Source of the DNA: Calamus simplicifolius
Taxonomy: Eukaryota > Streptophyta > Magnoliopsida > Arecales > Arecaceae
Assembly: GCA_900491605.1 (NCBI GenBank)
Contig: UESW01004075.1
Location: 95,001 to 159,000 of the forward strand
DNA: 64,000 nucleotides
Direction: 5' to 3'
Every line of letters begins with the position of its first letter. Positions within the stretch are counted from its first letter, which is position 1. Positions 36,015 to 48,175 of the stretch are shown here, piece after piece. The notes beneath the pieces are model-generated. The model did not search any database, was not told where the DNA came from, and saw only the letters and a program-made list of their open reading frames with translations. The translations under genes were made by a program, and so were the position numbers.

Positions 36015-37376
36015 TTGACAATGCCCCGACTAAGAAGACAGTGGCCATGGTTTTCGAGGGCAGGCAGCACTTCCAAGAGGCCACAGGAGGATGAGGGGGT
36101 GGATTATGTAGTACCCTTTTCTAAGGGGGACTTAGAGGGAGTTGATAATCATAATGATGACAGCGTCGTTGTGTCCATGACGATCATGAAATACCCTGTA
36201 AAGAGACTTTTAGTTGACAATGGAAGTTTGGTCGACATTCTCAGTTACGATGCTTTTGTTCGAATGAACTTGTCTCCTGACTCCCTTTGGCCTGTGACCA
36301 TACCCCTAATGGGCTTCACTAGAGACTCTGTGAGGGTGAAGGGAGAGATCACCCTTCCGGTCACGATCGGGACATCGCCATGCCAAAGCATGGTCTTCAT
36401 GAAGTTTCTGATCGTCCAAGTCCCCTTGGCCTACAATTCTATCCTTGGAAGACTCGGCCTGAATTTCTTAGACGCCATCATCTCCACCAAGAGGCTGCTT
36501 ATGAGATTCCCCACTAGCAAGGGAATCGAAGAGATGCACGAGGAGCGGAACCTAGCGCTTGTTGACCTTTCCGCTGGGGGAGGACCCGACAAAGATGGTC
36601 CAAGTCAGGGCGCTTCTCCCCGAGGAGGCAAGATACTGACTCCTCGCCTTCCTACGAGCCAACTCAGATGTCTTCGCCTAGTCCACATTAGACATGCCGG
36701 GTATACCACCAGAGGTGATCACTCACAAGCTTAGCATCAACCCGCAGTTTCAGCCAATCCGACAGAAGAAGAGGAGCTTCATCCCCGAGCGGCAAAGGGC
36801 CATTGACGAGGAGGTCCGTAAGCTGCTTGCCGCTAGCCACATCCAGAAGGTGCATTATCGAGACTGGCTAACCAATGTTGTGATGGTCTGCAAGGCCAGT
36901 GGGGGCTGAAGGATGTGCGTTGACTTCACCGACCTCAATAAGGCATACCTCATGGATAGCTTTTCGCTGCCTAGAATTGACCAGTTGGTGGATGCCATGT
37001 CTAGCCACGAGATCCTCAGCTTCATGAATGCCTTCTCAGGGTATAACCAGATCAGGATGGACCGGGCGGATGAGGAGGCTACTTCATTTGTGATCGAAAA
37101 GGGCGTCTACTACTACAAGGTAATGCCTTTCGGACTAAAGAATGCTGGGCCTCATACCAAAGGCTGATGAACAAGATCTTCAAGGACCAAGTCAGAAGCA
37201 ACATGGAGGTATATGTGGATGACATGCTGACCAAAAGTATCCGCACCGACGACCATGTCGCTAACCTGGCAGAGACCTTCAGCAACCTCCGCCGATTCCA
37301 TATGAGGTTGAACCCCCGCAAGTGTGCTTTCAGGGTTATGGTAGGCAAGATCCTGGGGTTCTTGGTGACCCAGTGA
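36015..37376 (+). pseudogene. Protease and reverse transcriptase of element 1, broken
   Basis: The aspartic protease signature appears as VDNGSLVDIL at about 36213-36242. The RT follows, with CVDFTDLNKA (about 36913), the FSGYNQIRM region, YYKVMPFGLKNAG (about 37110) and the catalytic YVDDML (about 37210). A stop in place of a tryptophan sits just before the RT core (36907). A frameshift follows FGLKNAG near 37150, and a stop lies near 37376 before GIEVNPNK. Confidence 0.88.
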
Positions 37377-37385
37377 GGGATCGAG

Positions 37386-37941
37386 GTGAACCCTAACAAG
37401 ATCTACGCCATCCTTGACATGAGACCTCTAGCCAACAAGAAGGAGGTGCAGTGCCTGATCGGGAGCATAGCAGCCCTGAGCCGGTTTCTATCAAGGTCTG
37501 CCGAGCCGTGTCTGCCTTTCTTCAGGGCATTACGGAAGATAAACGGCTTCGAATGGATGGAGGAGTGCCAAAAAGATTTCGAAGGGCTGAAGGAGTTCCT
37601 GTCGATCCTGCCATTACTGTCGAAGCTGATAAAGGGAGATGACCTCTTCTTGTACCTCGCGGTCTCCCAAGAGGCGGTCGGCTCGGTCCTCATCCATTTG
37701 GATCCCGATGGGATGCAGAGACCAATCTACTATACTAGTAAAGTGCTTCATGATGTGGAGACCAGGTATTCCAAGACTGAAAAAATTATTTTTGCACTAA
37801 TAGTCTCCGCTCAGCGTCTCAGGTCATACTTCCAAGCCCACGGAGGGGAACAAATTATCACCAAACTGGGAAGGACCCTACCGGGTCACCGAAGCCCTTC
37901 ACCGCAGAATGTACCGGATCGAGGGACTTGATAGGAAGCCA
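37386..37941 (+). pseudogene. RNase H fragment joined to the last part of integrase (element 1)
   Basis: RT connection and RNase H motifs (LYLAVSQEAVGSVL at about 37650, PIYYTSKVLHD, TRYSKTEK) run to about 37840. The sequence then passes straight into text that in a second frame reads NWEGPYRVTEALHRRMYRI, the integrase C-terminal GPY region. The second half of RNase H, the second RNase H and the integrase core are missing, so the element is non-autonomous. Confidence 0.8.
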
Positions 37942-38084
37942 CTCCTTCATACCTAGAATTCTGATAACCTCTGTCGGTACTACCAGTAATGTACACAAAT
38001 ATTTGAGTATTTCATCATTTCATGAGTTTGAATTACTCACCCTTTTTCGGCTAATAAAGATTTGTTTGAGTATCTTGTCTTTTC

Positions 38085-38515
38085 AGCCAAAGCCTGATCT
38101 CGGTCGGCACCTACAGCTTGAGGCCAGCTCGGCACTAAAGCTCGACCTCGGTCGGCACCTGAAGCCCGAGGCCAGCTCGGCACCAAAGCCCAACCTTAGT
38201 CGGTACCTGAAGCCCAAGGCCAGCTCGGCACCAAAGCCTAACCTTGGTCGGCACCTGAAGCCCGAGGCTAGCTTGGCACCAAAGCCTAACCTCGATTGGC
38301 TCTTGAAGCCCGAGGCTAGCTCGACACACAAGCCCGACCTCGGTCGGCTCCTAAAGCCCGAAGCTAGCTCGGCACCAAAGCATGACCTCAGTTGGCACCT
38401 GAAGCCTGAGGCTAACTTGGCACCAAAGCTCGACCTCGGTCAGCACCTTAAGCCCGAGGCCAGCTCAGCACCTAAAGACCGACCCCGATCGACACTAAGA
38501 CCCTGCGACAAATCG
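38085..38515 (+). repeat. 48-bp minisatellite, about nine copies
   Basis: The unit reads approximately gacctcggtcggcacctgaa, then gcccgaggccagctcggcac, then caaagccc. Copies diverge by scattered substitutions. Because 48 is a multiple of three, one frame stays open as a 16-residue repeat (about 37928-38524), which need not be a protein. Its position after pol matches the repeat-rich 3' region known in Tat-lineage elements. Confidence 0.92.
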
Positions 38516-38900
38516 GCACCATAAGCCTACTGCAAAATCAACACCCAAGGTCAACCTTGAGTCTTCACAAAGGCCAATTCCAGAGCCAGCCTCGACACTT
38601 GCTCTAGGATCCACTCTGGCACTACAACTAAGCATCGTCCGGAGCCCACTTACGGTGAATGGATGAGTACTCCAACCTCGCCGGGACTGATGCAACCCTA
38701 TCGAGGGGTTCTACAAGTGCGGACTAAAGGAAGAATGCGCTACATGGAGCTACATATTTGAAGAAATTTTTCAAAGGCTTAGAAATTTCAAGAAAAGGAA
38801 CAATTTTCATTACTTATCAAATGTCTATAAAACGCCAACTCAAATCGGACTTTGCTACAATGATAACAAAGGTAAAAAGAAAAAGTGCAGCAGGAGGCTC

Positions 38901-41154
38901 TCAGGCGTTGGCCAACGCAAATCCACCACCAGTTGGCCCCTCTGACTCCTTGCCAGCGTCGGGCTCGAGATCGTTGAGGCTCATGATGCCGGAGACCCTT
39001 GTAGCCTTCCCTTCGCCATTTCGGAAGCCCTAGAAGTAAGGGTCCACGGAGGCCTCCGCTAGCTCGTCAGCAAAGGTAGCAGAGCCTCGGAAGCGCTCTA
39101 CTGCCTCTGCTGCCACCCCCTCCACCGCTGCAGCCCTTTCCTCGGTGTCTCATGCCTTCTGAAGAGCTTCACTTGCTCGAGCAGCAGCATCAACAACCTT
39201 GGCATCGGTCATCCGGGCGACCTCCTTGGCATTCTCGGTCCATCCCTCGAGCTCCTTCACCTTCTGGATCACTATGTCCAGTTGGTGTCGATGAGCCCTC
39301 AGCTCGGCCACCATCTTCTCCAACTCTGCCTCAGCGGCGTGGGTGCGCCCGAGGTCGGCTATTTCCTACCGCCTGACCTCCTCAACCTCCTCTTGGAATG
39401 CCCCTAGAGTCCTCTTGGCCTCCTCGGCCTCCCTTCAAGCTGCCCCCAGCGCCCTCTTGGCATCCTCAGCCTCCCCTCGAGCTGCCTCCAGTGTGCTCTC
39501 GGCCTTCTCGGCCCGGGCTAGGGCAGCTGAGGTCTCCTAGTGGGCATGGTCGCTCTGGAGGGCGATGTCCCTCAGGGCCGACAGGGAGTTCACCGCCGGC
39601 ACAAGGAGAGCCTCCGTCAGTACATAATAAGGCAGAGAAGCAATCCACAGGGGAGAGAAGATACTTACCCACAAATGCACTGTGAAGGCATCTTGGAGGA
39701 TGGTGGAGGCATCCAAGCGGCTGAACTCTGCTTGGAGCTTCGACAGGTAGACCCTGGCCAATAGCCTCTCTGCCCTACGGCTGTGATCCATGATGGACGT
39801 CCGAGATGGGATCTCCTCGATCCTCCTCCCCCCTGCAAGCCCGGTCGAGGCCGAGGATGAGGATGTCGCCCTAGGAGTCGGTGGCGCTCCTCTGCGGCCC
39901 TTGCCGATTGGGGCATTCTCTATGGCCATCTCAGCCACTACCGTGGCATTCCCGCTCGTCGGCGGACCCTCTTCAAAAACTGGCATGGTTGCAAGGTGGG
40001 CCGGCTCCACACCCATGATGCCGACTCCGCACTCAGATGGACTGCCGTGGCCCTCAGCTCCTCTGGGGGCATGTCGACGGTATGATCTATCGATGAGGCT
40101 ACAAATGGGGCAACCTACAGGGAAACCTCCTCGCCCGCCTATTGGTCGTTGGGGGGGGGGGGGCAGGAGACTGAGACCGAGGCCTCTTCCTTGACCCCCC
40201 TGCATCATCGGTGGCCATTCGTCTCTTCATGATTGCCCTCATCAGCATCTTGGTCGACAGCCTCATATCTACATGAGTCAGACCGATTTTAAAAAAAAGA
40301 AGAAGAAGAAGAAAGAGAGAGAAGGAGAAGGGAAGGGTCTTCATGGCTGCTCATCACTACTCAGGATGATACCCGTGAGCCTAAGGTTCTCCTTCGATAG
40401 GAGATCATGGCAGCGGGGGATCAGGGTGGTCCATAGCTGATCGAATGTCTCCTGGTCCCTCGTGACCACCAACAGATTTTGTTGGGCCCTAGGTGCGGAT
40501 CCCCCCAATTTAGGTCTTTCACCCTTTGACGGACGTAGGGAGACCCAATTTTATGGCTTGGCCAGGCTTGGGTTGGAACAACCACTAGCCTGACTACTGG
40601 CGAAGGGTATAGAAGCAACGAAATAAGGAGACCATACTCTCTATGCCCTAGAGGTGGTGCAGCACCAGGAATGCACAGATGGTCCGAATAGAATTTGGGA
40701 CCAATTATGCGGGCACTAAGGCGTATCGGTGAAGGAGGTCAGTAATGAAGGGATGGAAGGGAAGTCGGAGGCCCGCCTTGAGGAACACCTCATATAGGGC
40801 GACTCTCCCAGGTTGAGAGGAAGTCACCTTATCGTCGGGACCGAGGACGGACAACCGGACACTACTAGGAATCCTATACTGGGCCCTAAGGTTTGTTAGG
40901 TCTTGGACGATCATGGTGGAGGCAGTCCCCTCTGAAAATTCTACTATAGCCCTAGATGGAGGGCCTGCAGCGATCGAATGACCCCTGACAGGGGTCCTAC
41001 TGACGGCCAGCCATTGTGACAGAGGAACATGGTCCTCAGGAGAAGAAGAGGAACAGGAGGACCATGGGGGTGGGGGATGGAGAGATCCATAGTTGCGAGG
41101 AGGAAAACGGTCCTCAGATGGAGGGGAGGAGGACTAGGAAGGTGAGGAAGCCAT
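38901..41154 (-). pseudogene. Antisense accessory gene of element 1 (Transposase_28-like domain plus coiled coil), decayed
   Basis: Read on the strand opposite to gag-pol, a start at 41154 (MASSPS) leads into ALYEVFLKAGLRLPFHPF at about 40780, the core of the plant 'putative gypsy type transposon' domain (Pfam Transposase_28). Probable introns run 40367-40268 and 39669 to about 39618. The last exon is an alanine/glutamate-rich coiled coil ending at 38901 (GGGFALANA). All five stops in the coiled-coil exon are TAG or TGA where CAG or CGA would fit. A TATA-like ataaagg lies near 41270. The function of such antisense ORFs is unknown. Confidence 0.7.
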
Positions 41155-41675
41155 GAAAGGAGAGCAAGGAAAGGTTGGAAGGACTGACCTAGACGAAGGA
41201 AGTGCGGCAAGGTCCAGAGGAAGGTCTTGAAGATGTGAGGAGTCAGGTTCGGGGTGACCCTCCCTTTATGCCTCTTTTGAATTACCACGCCTAGTTCGGT
41301 CGGCCACGTACACACCTGCCACTAGAGGAGATGCCTAGGCAATTGCTCGACGTGTGAGGTGCGAGGTCTGCAACTAATGGCGAGACATCGGTAGCATCGG
41401 CACAATGATGGCAATGATGGCGATTACCTTTCCATGTGTTCCAAGAGGACTTTCCTATTTTGAGAAGGACCCCCTCAGATCCGACAGTGAGGATTGGCAG
41501 GGACAATGACGTTGCGACTCCCCATATCTCCGGCATTGAAGAGTCACCATCCCCGAGGATGCATGCCTCTCTTCGCGACTAATAGTGCATCAGGATCAGC
41601 CACCGAGTGATTTTACGCTCCTTTCATCGGGCAGAAAATGGACCCGCACAATCTTAGGGGTGAGGGGGCATCTGA

Positions 41676-42283
41676 TGTAGCTGATCAAACCACGTTAGGA
41701 CTAACGGATCAAGTAGCTAACGAAGCCTTAGCCTCGGACTCTTAGGTCCCCCTCGGCCTCAGACTCCAAAGTCCCCCTCGACCTCGGCGCCTACAACCAC
41801 CGCATGGCCCACCAACCATTTGCGATCGCACGTGGCCACCACCAGTTACGGTGCATGCCCAACATGACCAGACCCACCTATCCACCTATGATGACACACC
41901 TGGCAGGGAGCTGGCAGATAGGGCTAACTTTAACAAACTCAGAGGTGGTTATGACCTGTCCCATCAGCCTTGCCGCCTATCCCTCGTCAGACAATGACGT
42001 CTCAGATTCAACAACCTTCCAAAAAGGGGTAAGAGGGACCTCTTATCAGGTATAAAAGCCCTTACTCATAATGAGAGGAGGGATCTGAACTCCAAGTGAT
42101 TCGACTAAGTCTTTAGTTCATTATTCATTACTATTTCCTAAGTCACTCACTTGAGTGTCAGAGGATTTTCTTGCAGGATTCCCATTCGAGAAGGAGACGT
42201 CAGGAGATTCCTAAACCTGCGCTCACGGTCCTTCGGATCATCTCTGTTACCCAGCGTTCAAGGAATGTAATTTGGCAGCAACA
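41676..42283 (+). repeat. 3' LTR of element 1
   Basis: 608 bases, homologous to 33762-34401. It is preceded by the purine-rich tract taggggtgaggggg (about 41655-41668), the expected polypurine tract. The TATA box is at 42051-42057. It ends ggcagcaaca. Confidence 0.9.
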
Positions 42284-43600
42284 AAAATAACTAGGCAGTC
42301 GATACCTGGTGGTTTTAAAAATTTATAAAATTTTCTTGTACCATTTTTTAGCTTGAAATTAATTGGAGGCCTAAAACTTGTGATCAAGCTTAACTCTGTT
42401 ACCATTTTGTCAAATGTAATTTTGCACCTGATTAAACAATTGCCATTTCATTATGTTTTTTTGGTACAGATGGATGATCACACCACTCTAGGACGAGTCA
42501 AACCCGATATATCTGAATACAAGATTGGGATGAGGACAAAAGGGCTCGGATCACCCTGCTTCCAGATCCAAAAACCCATGTGTTGGGCCACTCTGCTAGC
42601 AATCTACTCTGCCACTGAGTTGTCTTTCCAATATCTGGATACTGTAAGCATCCTGAAGAGTAGACCAATATTGTAGATCAAGGGATTGGATGGCAGATGA
42701 TCGCATGAATCCTGTCGGAGCTAGCAAATAACAATGATATAATCTTCCTCAATAATAAGCCTACGGGCATGTAGACTACGAATGGCATAAGAAATACTAG
42801 CCCAGACAGTATACAACTCAGCTAGTGGAACAGAGGAGTTTAGAAGTCCAAATCCTCCAGCCGACCATTTTATTAGTTTGATAAGCTTCGATCAATGAAA
42901 TCAATTCATGCTTATATCAAGAGTAACATATGCTTGGTTGAAGCTTGATTCAATCTTACTTTATACTTAAGTTAGTGCTTAGTCTCACCTTGAACTGATG
43001 TTTAGCATGCCTTTGAATGGGGAGCAAAGATAAAGAAACAAGATATGACAGGGGTTGATGGTTGTGAAAGGTGAGAAAAGTAGGGGTTGAAGAGGGAGGA
43101 GCAAATGAGGTGAGTAGAAAGGTCTGGGGTTGTGATAGGTAAATAAGGTTACAGCAGTGGTTCTTAGGAAAATAGGTGATAGAAGAAAGGGTAAGAGAGG
43201 TGGAAGCTAAGAGGAGAGGATGGATGGTGGCAGATAGGATGAGGTAGGCCAATAAGTTCTACATTTTAATGCCTCAAACATCAATAAGTCAAGCATAATA
43301 GAAATAGTTTTTTAACTAGCACAATTTAAAATTAATTTTAAGCAATTTAGTCAATTTCCAACAAAGTTAAAAGAAAAAAGCAACTCAAGTCAATTGTTAT
43401 TGGCTTTAGAATTCGTATGTTACTAGCCCAACCTAAAAGGCTAAGTCATATTGACCTTAACCAAAAAAAAAAAAGAAATGACCTTTTCATCTATGGATGA
43501 AAAAAAAAAATTTCTGCAAAAATCTTCTATCCATGCCAAGTAAAAAAAATATTAACATCTTTTTTCACTAGGATGTTTCTTAAGTGTGAGAAAATGTTGA
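42284..43600. other. No recognisable gene
   Basis: AT-rich sequence, probably old transposon debris. No domain or terminal repeat was recognised on either strand. Confidence 0.4.
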
Positions 43601-43625
43601 GACAAAAGAATAAAAAAGGGAATAC

Positions 43626-43823
43626 CTATTGAAGAAAGCTTAGATATAAATTTACCATTAACATCCATGAATTCGGAAGAAGTTGAGCCGTTGCAATATT
43701 AAAGTACCCAAAAAACTGACCTATATGAGGAGAGATAGATAATCTCAAGCCAGACTTTAGAGCATCCTCATATAAAATGAAACACTCTTCAGAAGAATTA
43801 GATGCTCGATCTAATTCTTCCAT
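43626..43823 (-). pseudogene. Transposase_28-like domain remnant (antisense accessory ORF of a third element)
   Basis: A 65-codon frame contains ILYEDALKSGLRLSISPHIG and then AQLLPNSWMLMV, the same domain as in the accessory genes at 38901-41154 and 53339-56351. By analogy its host element runs on the plus strand, with its 3' LTR further right (about 44938). No gag or pol of this element was seen. Confidence 0.6.
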
Positions 43824-44519
43824 AGTTAATAAGAGAAACTGTTTAGGTGCGAAATATTTTCATTGAATGCACATTACGTTCAACGAAGTGAGAATATGTG
43901 TGTCATTACCTATGAGCATGAATATGCCTTAAGCCGATGAAAGAGACCCAAAAGCTAACAAGCTGCTTTCTTGGCAGAATCATCATTCAACATAATGAAC
44001 AAGAAACTACAAAGAAAGGAAATAGATGCTAACTTGAAAAAAATCAGAAGCGACCTAAAAGGCTAAAGAGACCAAGGAAGAGAACCAACAAAACATAGGT
44101 TAGGAGAATTTATAGGAACCAAGCAAGGAAAAAACTCAAAATGAGGGTAAAAAATGATTGATACACCTATTTTATATAGGCCAAAAGAGAGAGAATTGAT
44201 AAACTTAGTTGCCAAGGTAAATGATAATGTCATGACACATGTTCCTTATTTATTCAGGATTTGAATGATTTCATAGTAAGCTGACTTTCTATTAATGGTT
44301 GGCTTTGAATTCTAAATGTCTAACCATTGAACACCTTTCAAAGGACAATTAATAAATAAGGGAACATTTAAATCCCATAATGGCAAACGATAATATTAAT
44401 TCCCTAATGAAGTAAATATTAAAAAGACTTTAGATAAATCTTAAATTCATAATTAATTATTTTTTCTTAAAAACATAAACAAGCAATTATTCACTTTCAA
44501 AAAATACCAAGATCACTTA

Positions 44520-44650
44520 ATACATACAAAACTAAATATTCAATACTAAGAAAGTTGAAACATGTTTAGTACCGAAGAAGTTGAAACATGCTTAGTATTG
44601 AAGAAGTTGATATCAAAAGCTTAGTACTGAAAAAGTTCGTATTACCTTAG
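44520..44650. repeat. Short degenerate tandem repeat
   Basis: Three to four copies of a unit near 30 bases containing cttagtaYtgaagaagttga. Surrounding sequence (43824-44937) is otherwise AT-rich and without recognisable features. Confidence 0.55.
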
Positions 44651-44937
44651 CAAACAAAAATAATTTATTCATAACCTAATAACTTATACATAAGCTCTTA
44701 ATACCAAGAGATTTAAGGTTATCTGTACGGTAAAGAAAAAAATACGAAGAAGAGTTGATTTACCTAACAACAATAACCAATTATTCTTCTCAGAAAGCCA
44801 ACCTTATCTACCAAACCCCTGAATCAAGAAAAACAACAAAATGAGTTGCTTCAAAACACTTAGTGAAATTTAAATATAAACTACTTTCATGACTTAAGCT
44901 TGAAGATAAGCTCATCTCCAAAAAGTGGAGGATAAAT

Positions 44938-45440
44938 GATGTGGTGGGATTGGATAAGCTAGCATTTTAATGAAGACACCAGGCTGAAGGAAAACCTACA
45001 ATCTATAAGCAAATACATGATTGGTTGAAATAAAATTATTAAGATTATATTATAGCTAACTAAATCTATTTAAGATTTAGTTAATTCATTCAAGATCAAG
45101 AAATAATCATAAACCACCCGAAGAAGCCCAACCCATGATAAATCTACCCCTAATGCTTATAAATAAAGGACTGATGCCTCAAAGGGAGGCCTACTTACTA
45201 CACTATTTCATTCTATTTCTTATACTTCTTTTTGCCATTATTTTGTGTCTTTACTCTTTTGGCTTCTATACTAACTTAGCGTCGAAGGATTTCCTCGAGA
45301 GAAAACTTTGAGGACTCTAACATGGTTCTTGTTGAGTATAGGATTCTAGGGCTGAAGTTTTTAGGTTGGGTTTTCTTGCTGAATTATTGATCCAAAACTT
45401 AGAGCTTTGGGCTAGGTTCTTGATTAAGAAACTAAGTTCT
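44938..45440 (+). repeat. Probable LTR of the third element
   Basis: It starts TGATGTGGTGGG directly after the purine-rich tract aaaaagtggaggataaa, like a polypurine tract and LTR start. A TATAAATA box is at 45158-45165, followed by ggactgatgcctcaaaggg. The right end is not defined, so the end coordinate is approximate. Confidence 0.45.
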
Positions 45441-45681
45441 TGGGCTGAGTTCTTATATTAAGATTGTACTCTGCTCAATTCTTTTTCTTTTCAATAAGTC
45501 TCATATGTTGGTGTTAAGGTTAGGAAAAGGTATCAATAAAAATCAATATAGTTAGAAGACTGACAATTTCAATGAGAGGGACGAAGGATGTCAAATTATT
45601 CTTTCAATTCAAGGGTGCAATAAATGTGGAAAGCTTGAAATATATAGTTTATATATCAAAATTTATAATTAAAAAAACATG

Positions 45682-46239
45682 TGTTAGAGTTTGTCTTAGA
45701 ATTTACAAGCTCAAGAATCAAAGATTTTTCATACCCAAGTAGGACTTTAGTCCTAATCCATATAAGCTTAGAATTTAGAGGATAAAAGACATGTTTCTAT
45801 ATCCATATAGAATTCTAGTCCTACTCCTTGTAGTATACCGTATCTCCCTCTTCTAGGTAAGCACCGATAGCCCTGACTTTCAATGTGGTTGTGTGGTTCT
45901 GATATTAGCTTAAGCCTAGGCTTTACGTACCTTGACCCTAAAGCATCCTGGGTAACTTAGAGAGTTATTGTTAGAGTTTAAAAGATGGTCCTATTAGGTG
46001 TATGCGGATCAAGAAATTTGTAAAAGAGTCTCTGATGGGAAAGAGATCTTAATAATTTTAGAGTATGGTGAGAAATAGATCTCGTAAACTCTAAATTTTT
46101 GAAGTAAAATTCTTTGCTTTATTCCTCTCATGGATGTAAGTCAGTGGCCGAACCATATAAATTCATTGTATTTTCTCTCTTAATTTCTTTTATTTTACCA
46201 GATAGTATCAAAGCTTTTCTGTATGCCTTTCATTACACA
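45682..46239 (+). repeat. LTR copy A (TG...CA) followed by a primer-binding-like site
   Basis: It starts TGTTAGAGTTTGTCTTAG, ends cattacaca, and aligns end to end with copy B (48326-51998 minus the CACTA insertion). Net lengths are similar, 558 and about 586 bases. Two bases after the end comes tagtatcaaaag, a degenerate form of the plant initiator-Met tRNA primer site (TGGTATCAGAGC). Confidence 0.7.
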
Positions 46240-46903
46240 AAGTAGTATCAAAAGTCTAGAATATTTTGAGCCTAAGGTTTCTTAAATCTAAGTTTCAACA
46301 TTTAGTCCCTAAGACATGTTGCATGAATCTTGAAGCAGCATGAATCTCAAAGTAGCACGTACCTTAAAGCAATTAATGCAGTAGATTTGTATGAATCTTA
46401 TGGCTGCACAGCTCTTAAAGCAGCTGCACCAATCTTGAATTGATGTGTTTGTGGGATGGATGTCATCGTGGGAGAACAACTTTGTTTAGAGCTGGGCATT
46501 TTCGTGTCCTTAGGAAGGGCTGATCCCATTGGCATCTTCCCACTCACGATTGGAGATGGTAATCGTGACGGAGGAAGACACATGATTCTGCCTTGTCTTC
46601 ACCTCACCATAATGACTCTTCTTTGACAGATTCATGACTATCCGGCATCTAGAAGGTGGCCGGCTAGCCCTGATCCCAATCGGACCACCGTTAATCAAGA
46701 TAGAAGATCATGTGGAGAGGTGGCACTGGTGGATTCAGCCAAGATCCAGTCATTTAGCAAGACAGAGGTAGTTGCAGTAAAAGCAACAGGTATCTAAAGT
46801 TTCAACAAGAACCGTCCATGGAAAAGAAGGAAGGGGTGAGGCGAGTAGCTTTCACTAGACCCTTGGTAGCGTTCACGAAGTCGGAATAGTCCATCCACTC
46901 TAA
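46240..46903. other. Non-coding leader-like sequence after LTR copy A
   Basis: The first 15 bases or so hold the primer-site-like sequence. The remainder has no gag or other recognisable coding content. Confidence 0.4.
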
Positions 46904-47227
46904 GGTAGTGTTTGATAAAAAAAATATTATTCCTGGATAAGTGTACGGGATAGAGTTTATCCCCTGACTATCCTAGGGATATTCTTTGGCTATCTCATTG
47001 GTCATATCAAATGCAAAAAGGTAAATCCATAGGATAACATTTTTTTACTCTTATTTAGAGGGATAACTAGCTATTCCTGTATTTTCTAGGGAATAAATTG
47101 AGGGGATAACACATGATTAACCATGGATTATTTCTCTGATTAACTTTATTCCCAGCTATCCTTCATAGTTATGGCTTTTGGAAATAAGAAGGGATATCCC
47201 CTCTTATTCTCTATTTCAAACACTACC
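46904..47227. mobile_element. Tourist-like (PIF/Harbinger-type) MITE with TAA target duplication
   Basis: Inverted termini GGTAGTGTTTGA and, at the right end, TCAAACACTACC. They are flanked on both sides by TAA (46901-46903 and 47228-47230). The 324-bp interior is AT-rich and partly palindromic (ggataac / ttatcc motifs) with no coding capacity. Confidence 0.85.
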
Positions 47228-47599
47228 TAAGTCTCCAAGATGGGGAGGTCCTTGGACACTCTTGGCTATTTTGATCGATGGTTCTCTTCGGCCTCGACGA
47301 GCTTTGTGTAGGAAGAGGGCCTCTGAAATTTGCAGTGACAAAGTGAGAACATCTCATATGGAGTATAAAAATAGAGGCATTTTGCTCTCCATGGTGGTCG
47401 ATGGAGAGTTAGAGACACCATCAATGAGCGACGTTGCAGCATGTGGCAGCGACAATAGATAGGCTACCACTCATGGTGAAGAAGAAGTTGACTCTTTGTT
47501 TTATTTTTTTAAAAAATTCCATTTTGTCGAGTTTGCTATTTTAGCTGAAATGAGTCTAGAATAAGTTCAAGATAATTGGAATAACCTTAGAATAAGTAG

Positions 47600-48175
47600 A
47601 GTAACTACTTCAAATAGGTTATTTGATTAGTTCAATTGAGTAATAAGTCTATTTGGTGTGTGATTTGGTTGAAGAGGCTTATTTAAAAAGCCTAATTAGT
47701 TGAGAAGCCTAATGAGCCCAATTGATTAATAAGCCTATTTGGTGAAGGTTAATTGACTATAAGGTCTATTTTGTGACTTCAATTGGTTAACAGGCTTATT
47801 GGTTGGGCTCAATCAGCCAAAGGTTAACTCAATAAGCTTTGTTAAGAAACTAATTTGATCAGTTAAGTTATATAGTGAAGAAATTTATTTGATGAGACTA
47901 GTCAATTAAAAGGCTTATTTAGTAAATATAATCGGTTAAGAGGCTTGTTTAGTGAGCTCAATCGATAGACGAACTTATTTGGTGAGCTCAATTACTTAGG
48001 AGGTTTATTTGGTAAGCTCAATTGATGAACAATTATATTTGAAGAGCTCAATTGGTTACGAGGCTTGTTGGCAATCATAGCTAGATGAAAAGCTTATTTG
48101 GCGAGCTTAGTTAATCAAAAGGTTTATTTAATGAAGCTTAGCCAATTGAAAGCCTTATTTGGAGCATTCAATTAA
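47600..48175. repeat. Degenerate minisatellite of about 31 bp
   Basis: Many diverged copies of a unit like aggcttatttggtgagctca attggttaag. Spacing varies by a base or two. No gene is seen here. Confidence 0.75.

Larger units (their letters stand above)
33762..42283 (+). mobile_element. Ty3/gypsy LTR retrotransposon, Tat-like lineage, internally deleted (element 1)
   Basis: It is bounded by two related LTRs (TGTGG...CAACA and TGTAG...CAACA) and holds gag, protease, RT and partial RNase H in that order. The 3' part carries a 48-bp tandem repeat and an antisense accessory gene, a layout known for Tat-lineage elements (Grande, RIRE2, Ogre relatives). Most of RNase H and integrase are missing. 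No matching 5-bp target duplication was found (attaa against aaaat). The LTRs differ by many substitutions and a roughly 25-bp indel, so the insertion is old. Confidence 0.9.

Noticed and set aside
33762..42283. A 5-bp target-site duplication around element 1
   Set aside because: Flanks are attaa and aaaat, which do not match. Either the boundary is off by some bases or the ends have diverged.
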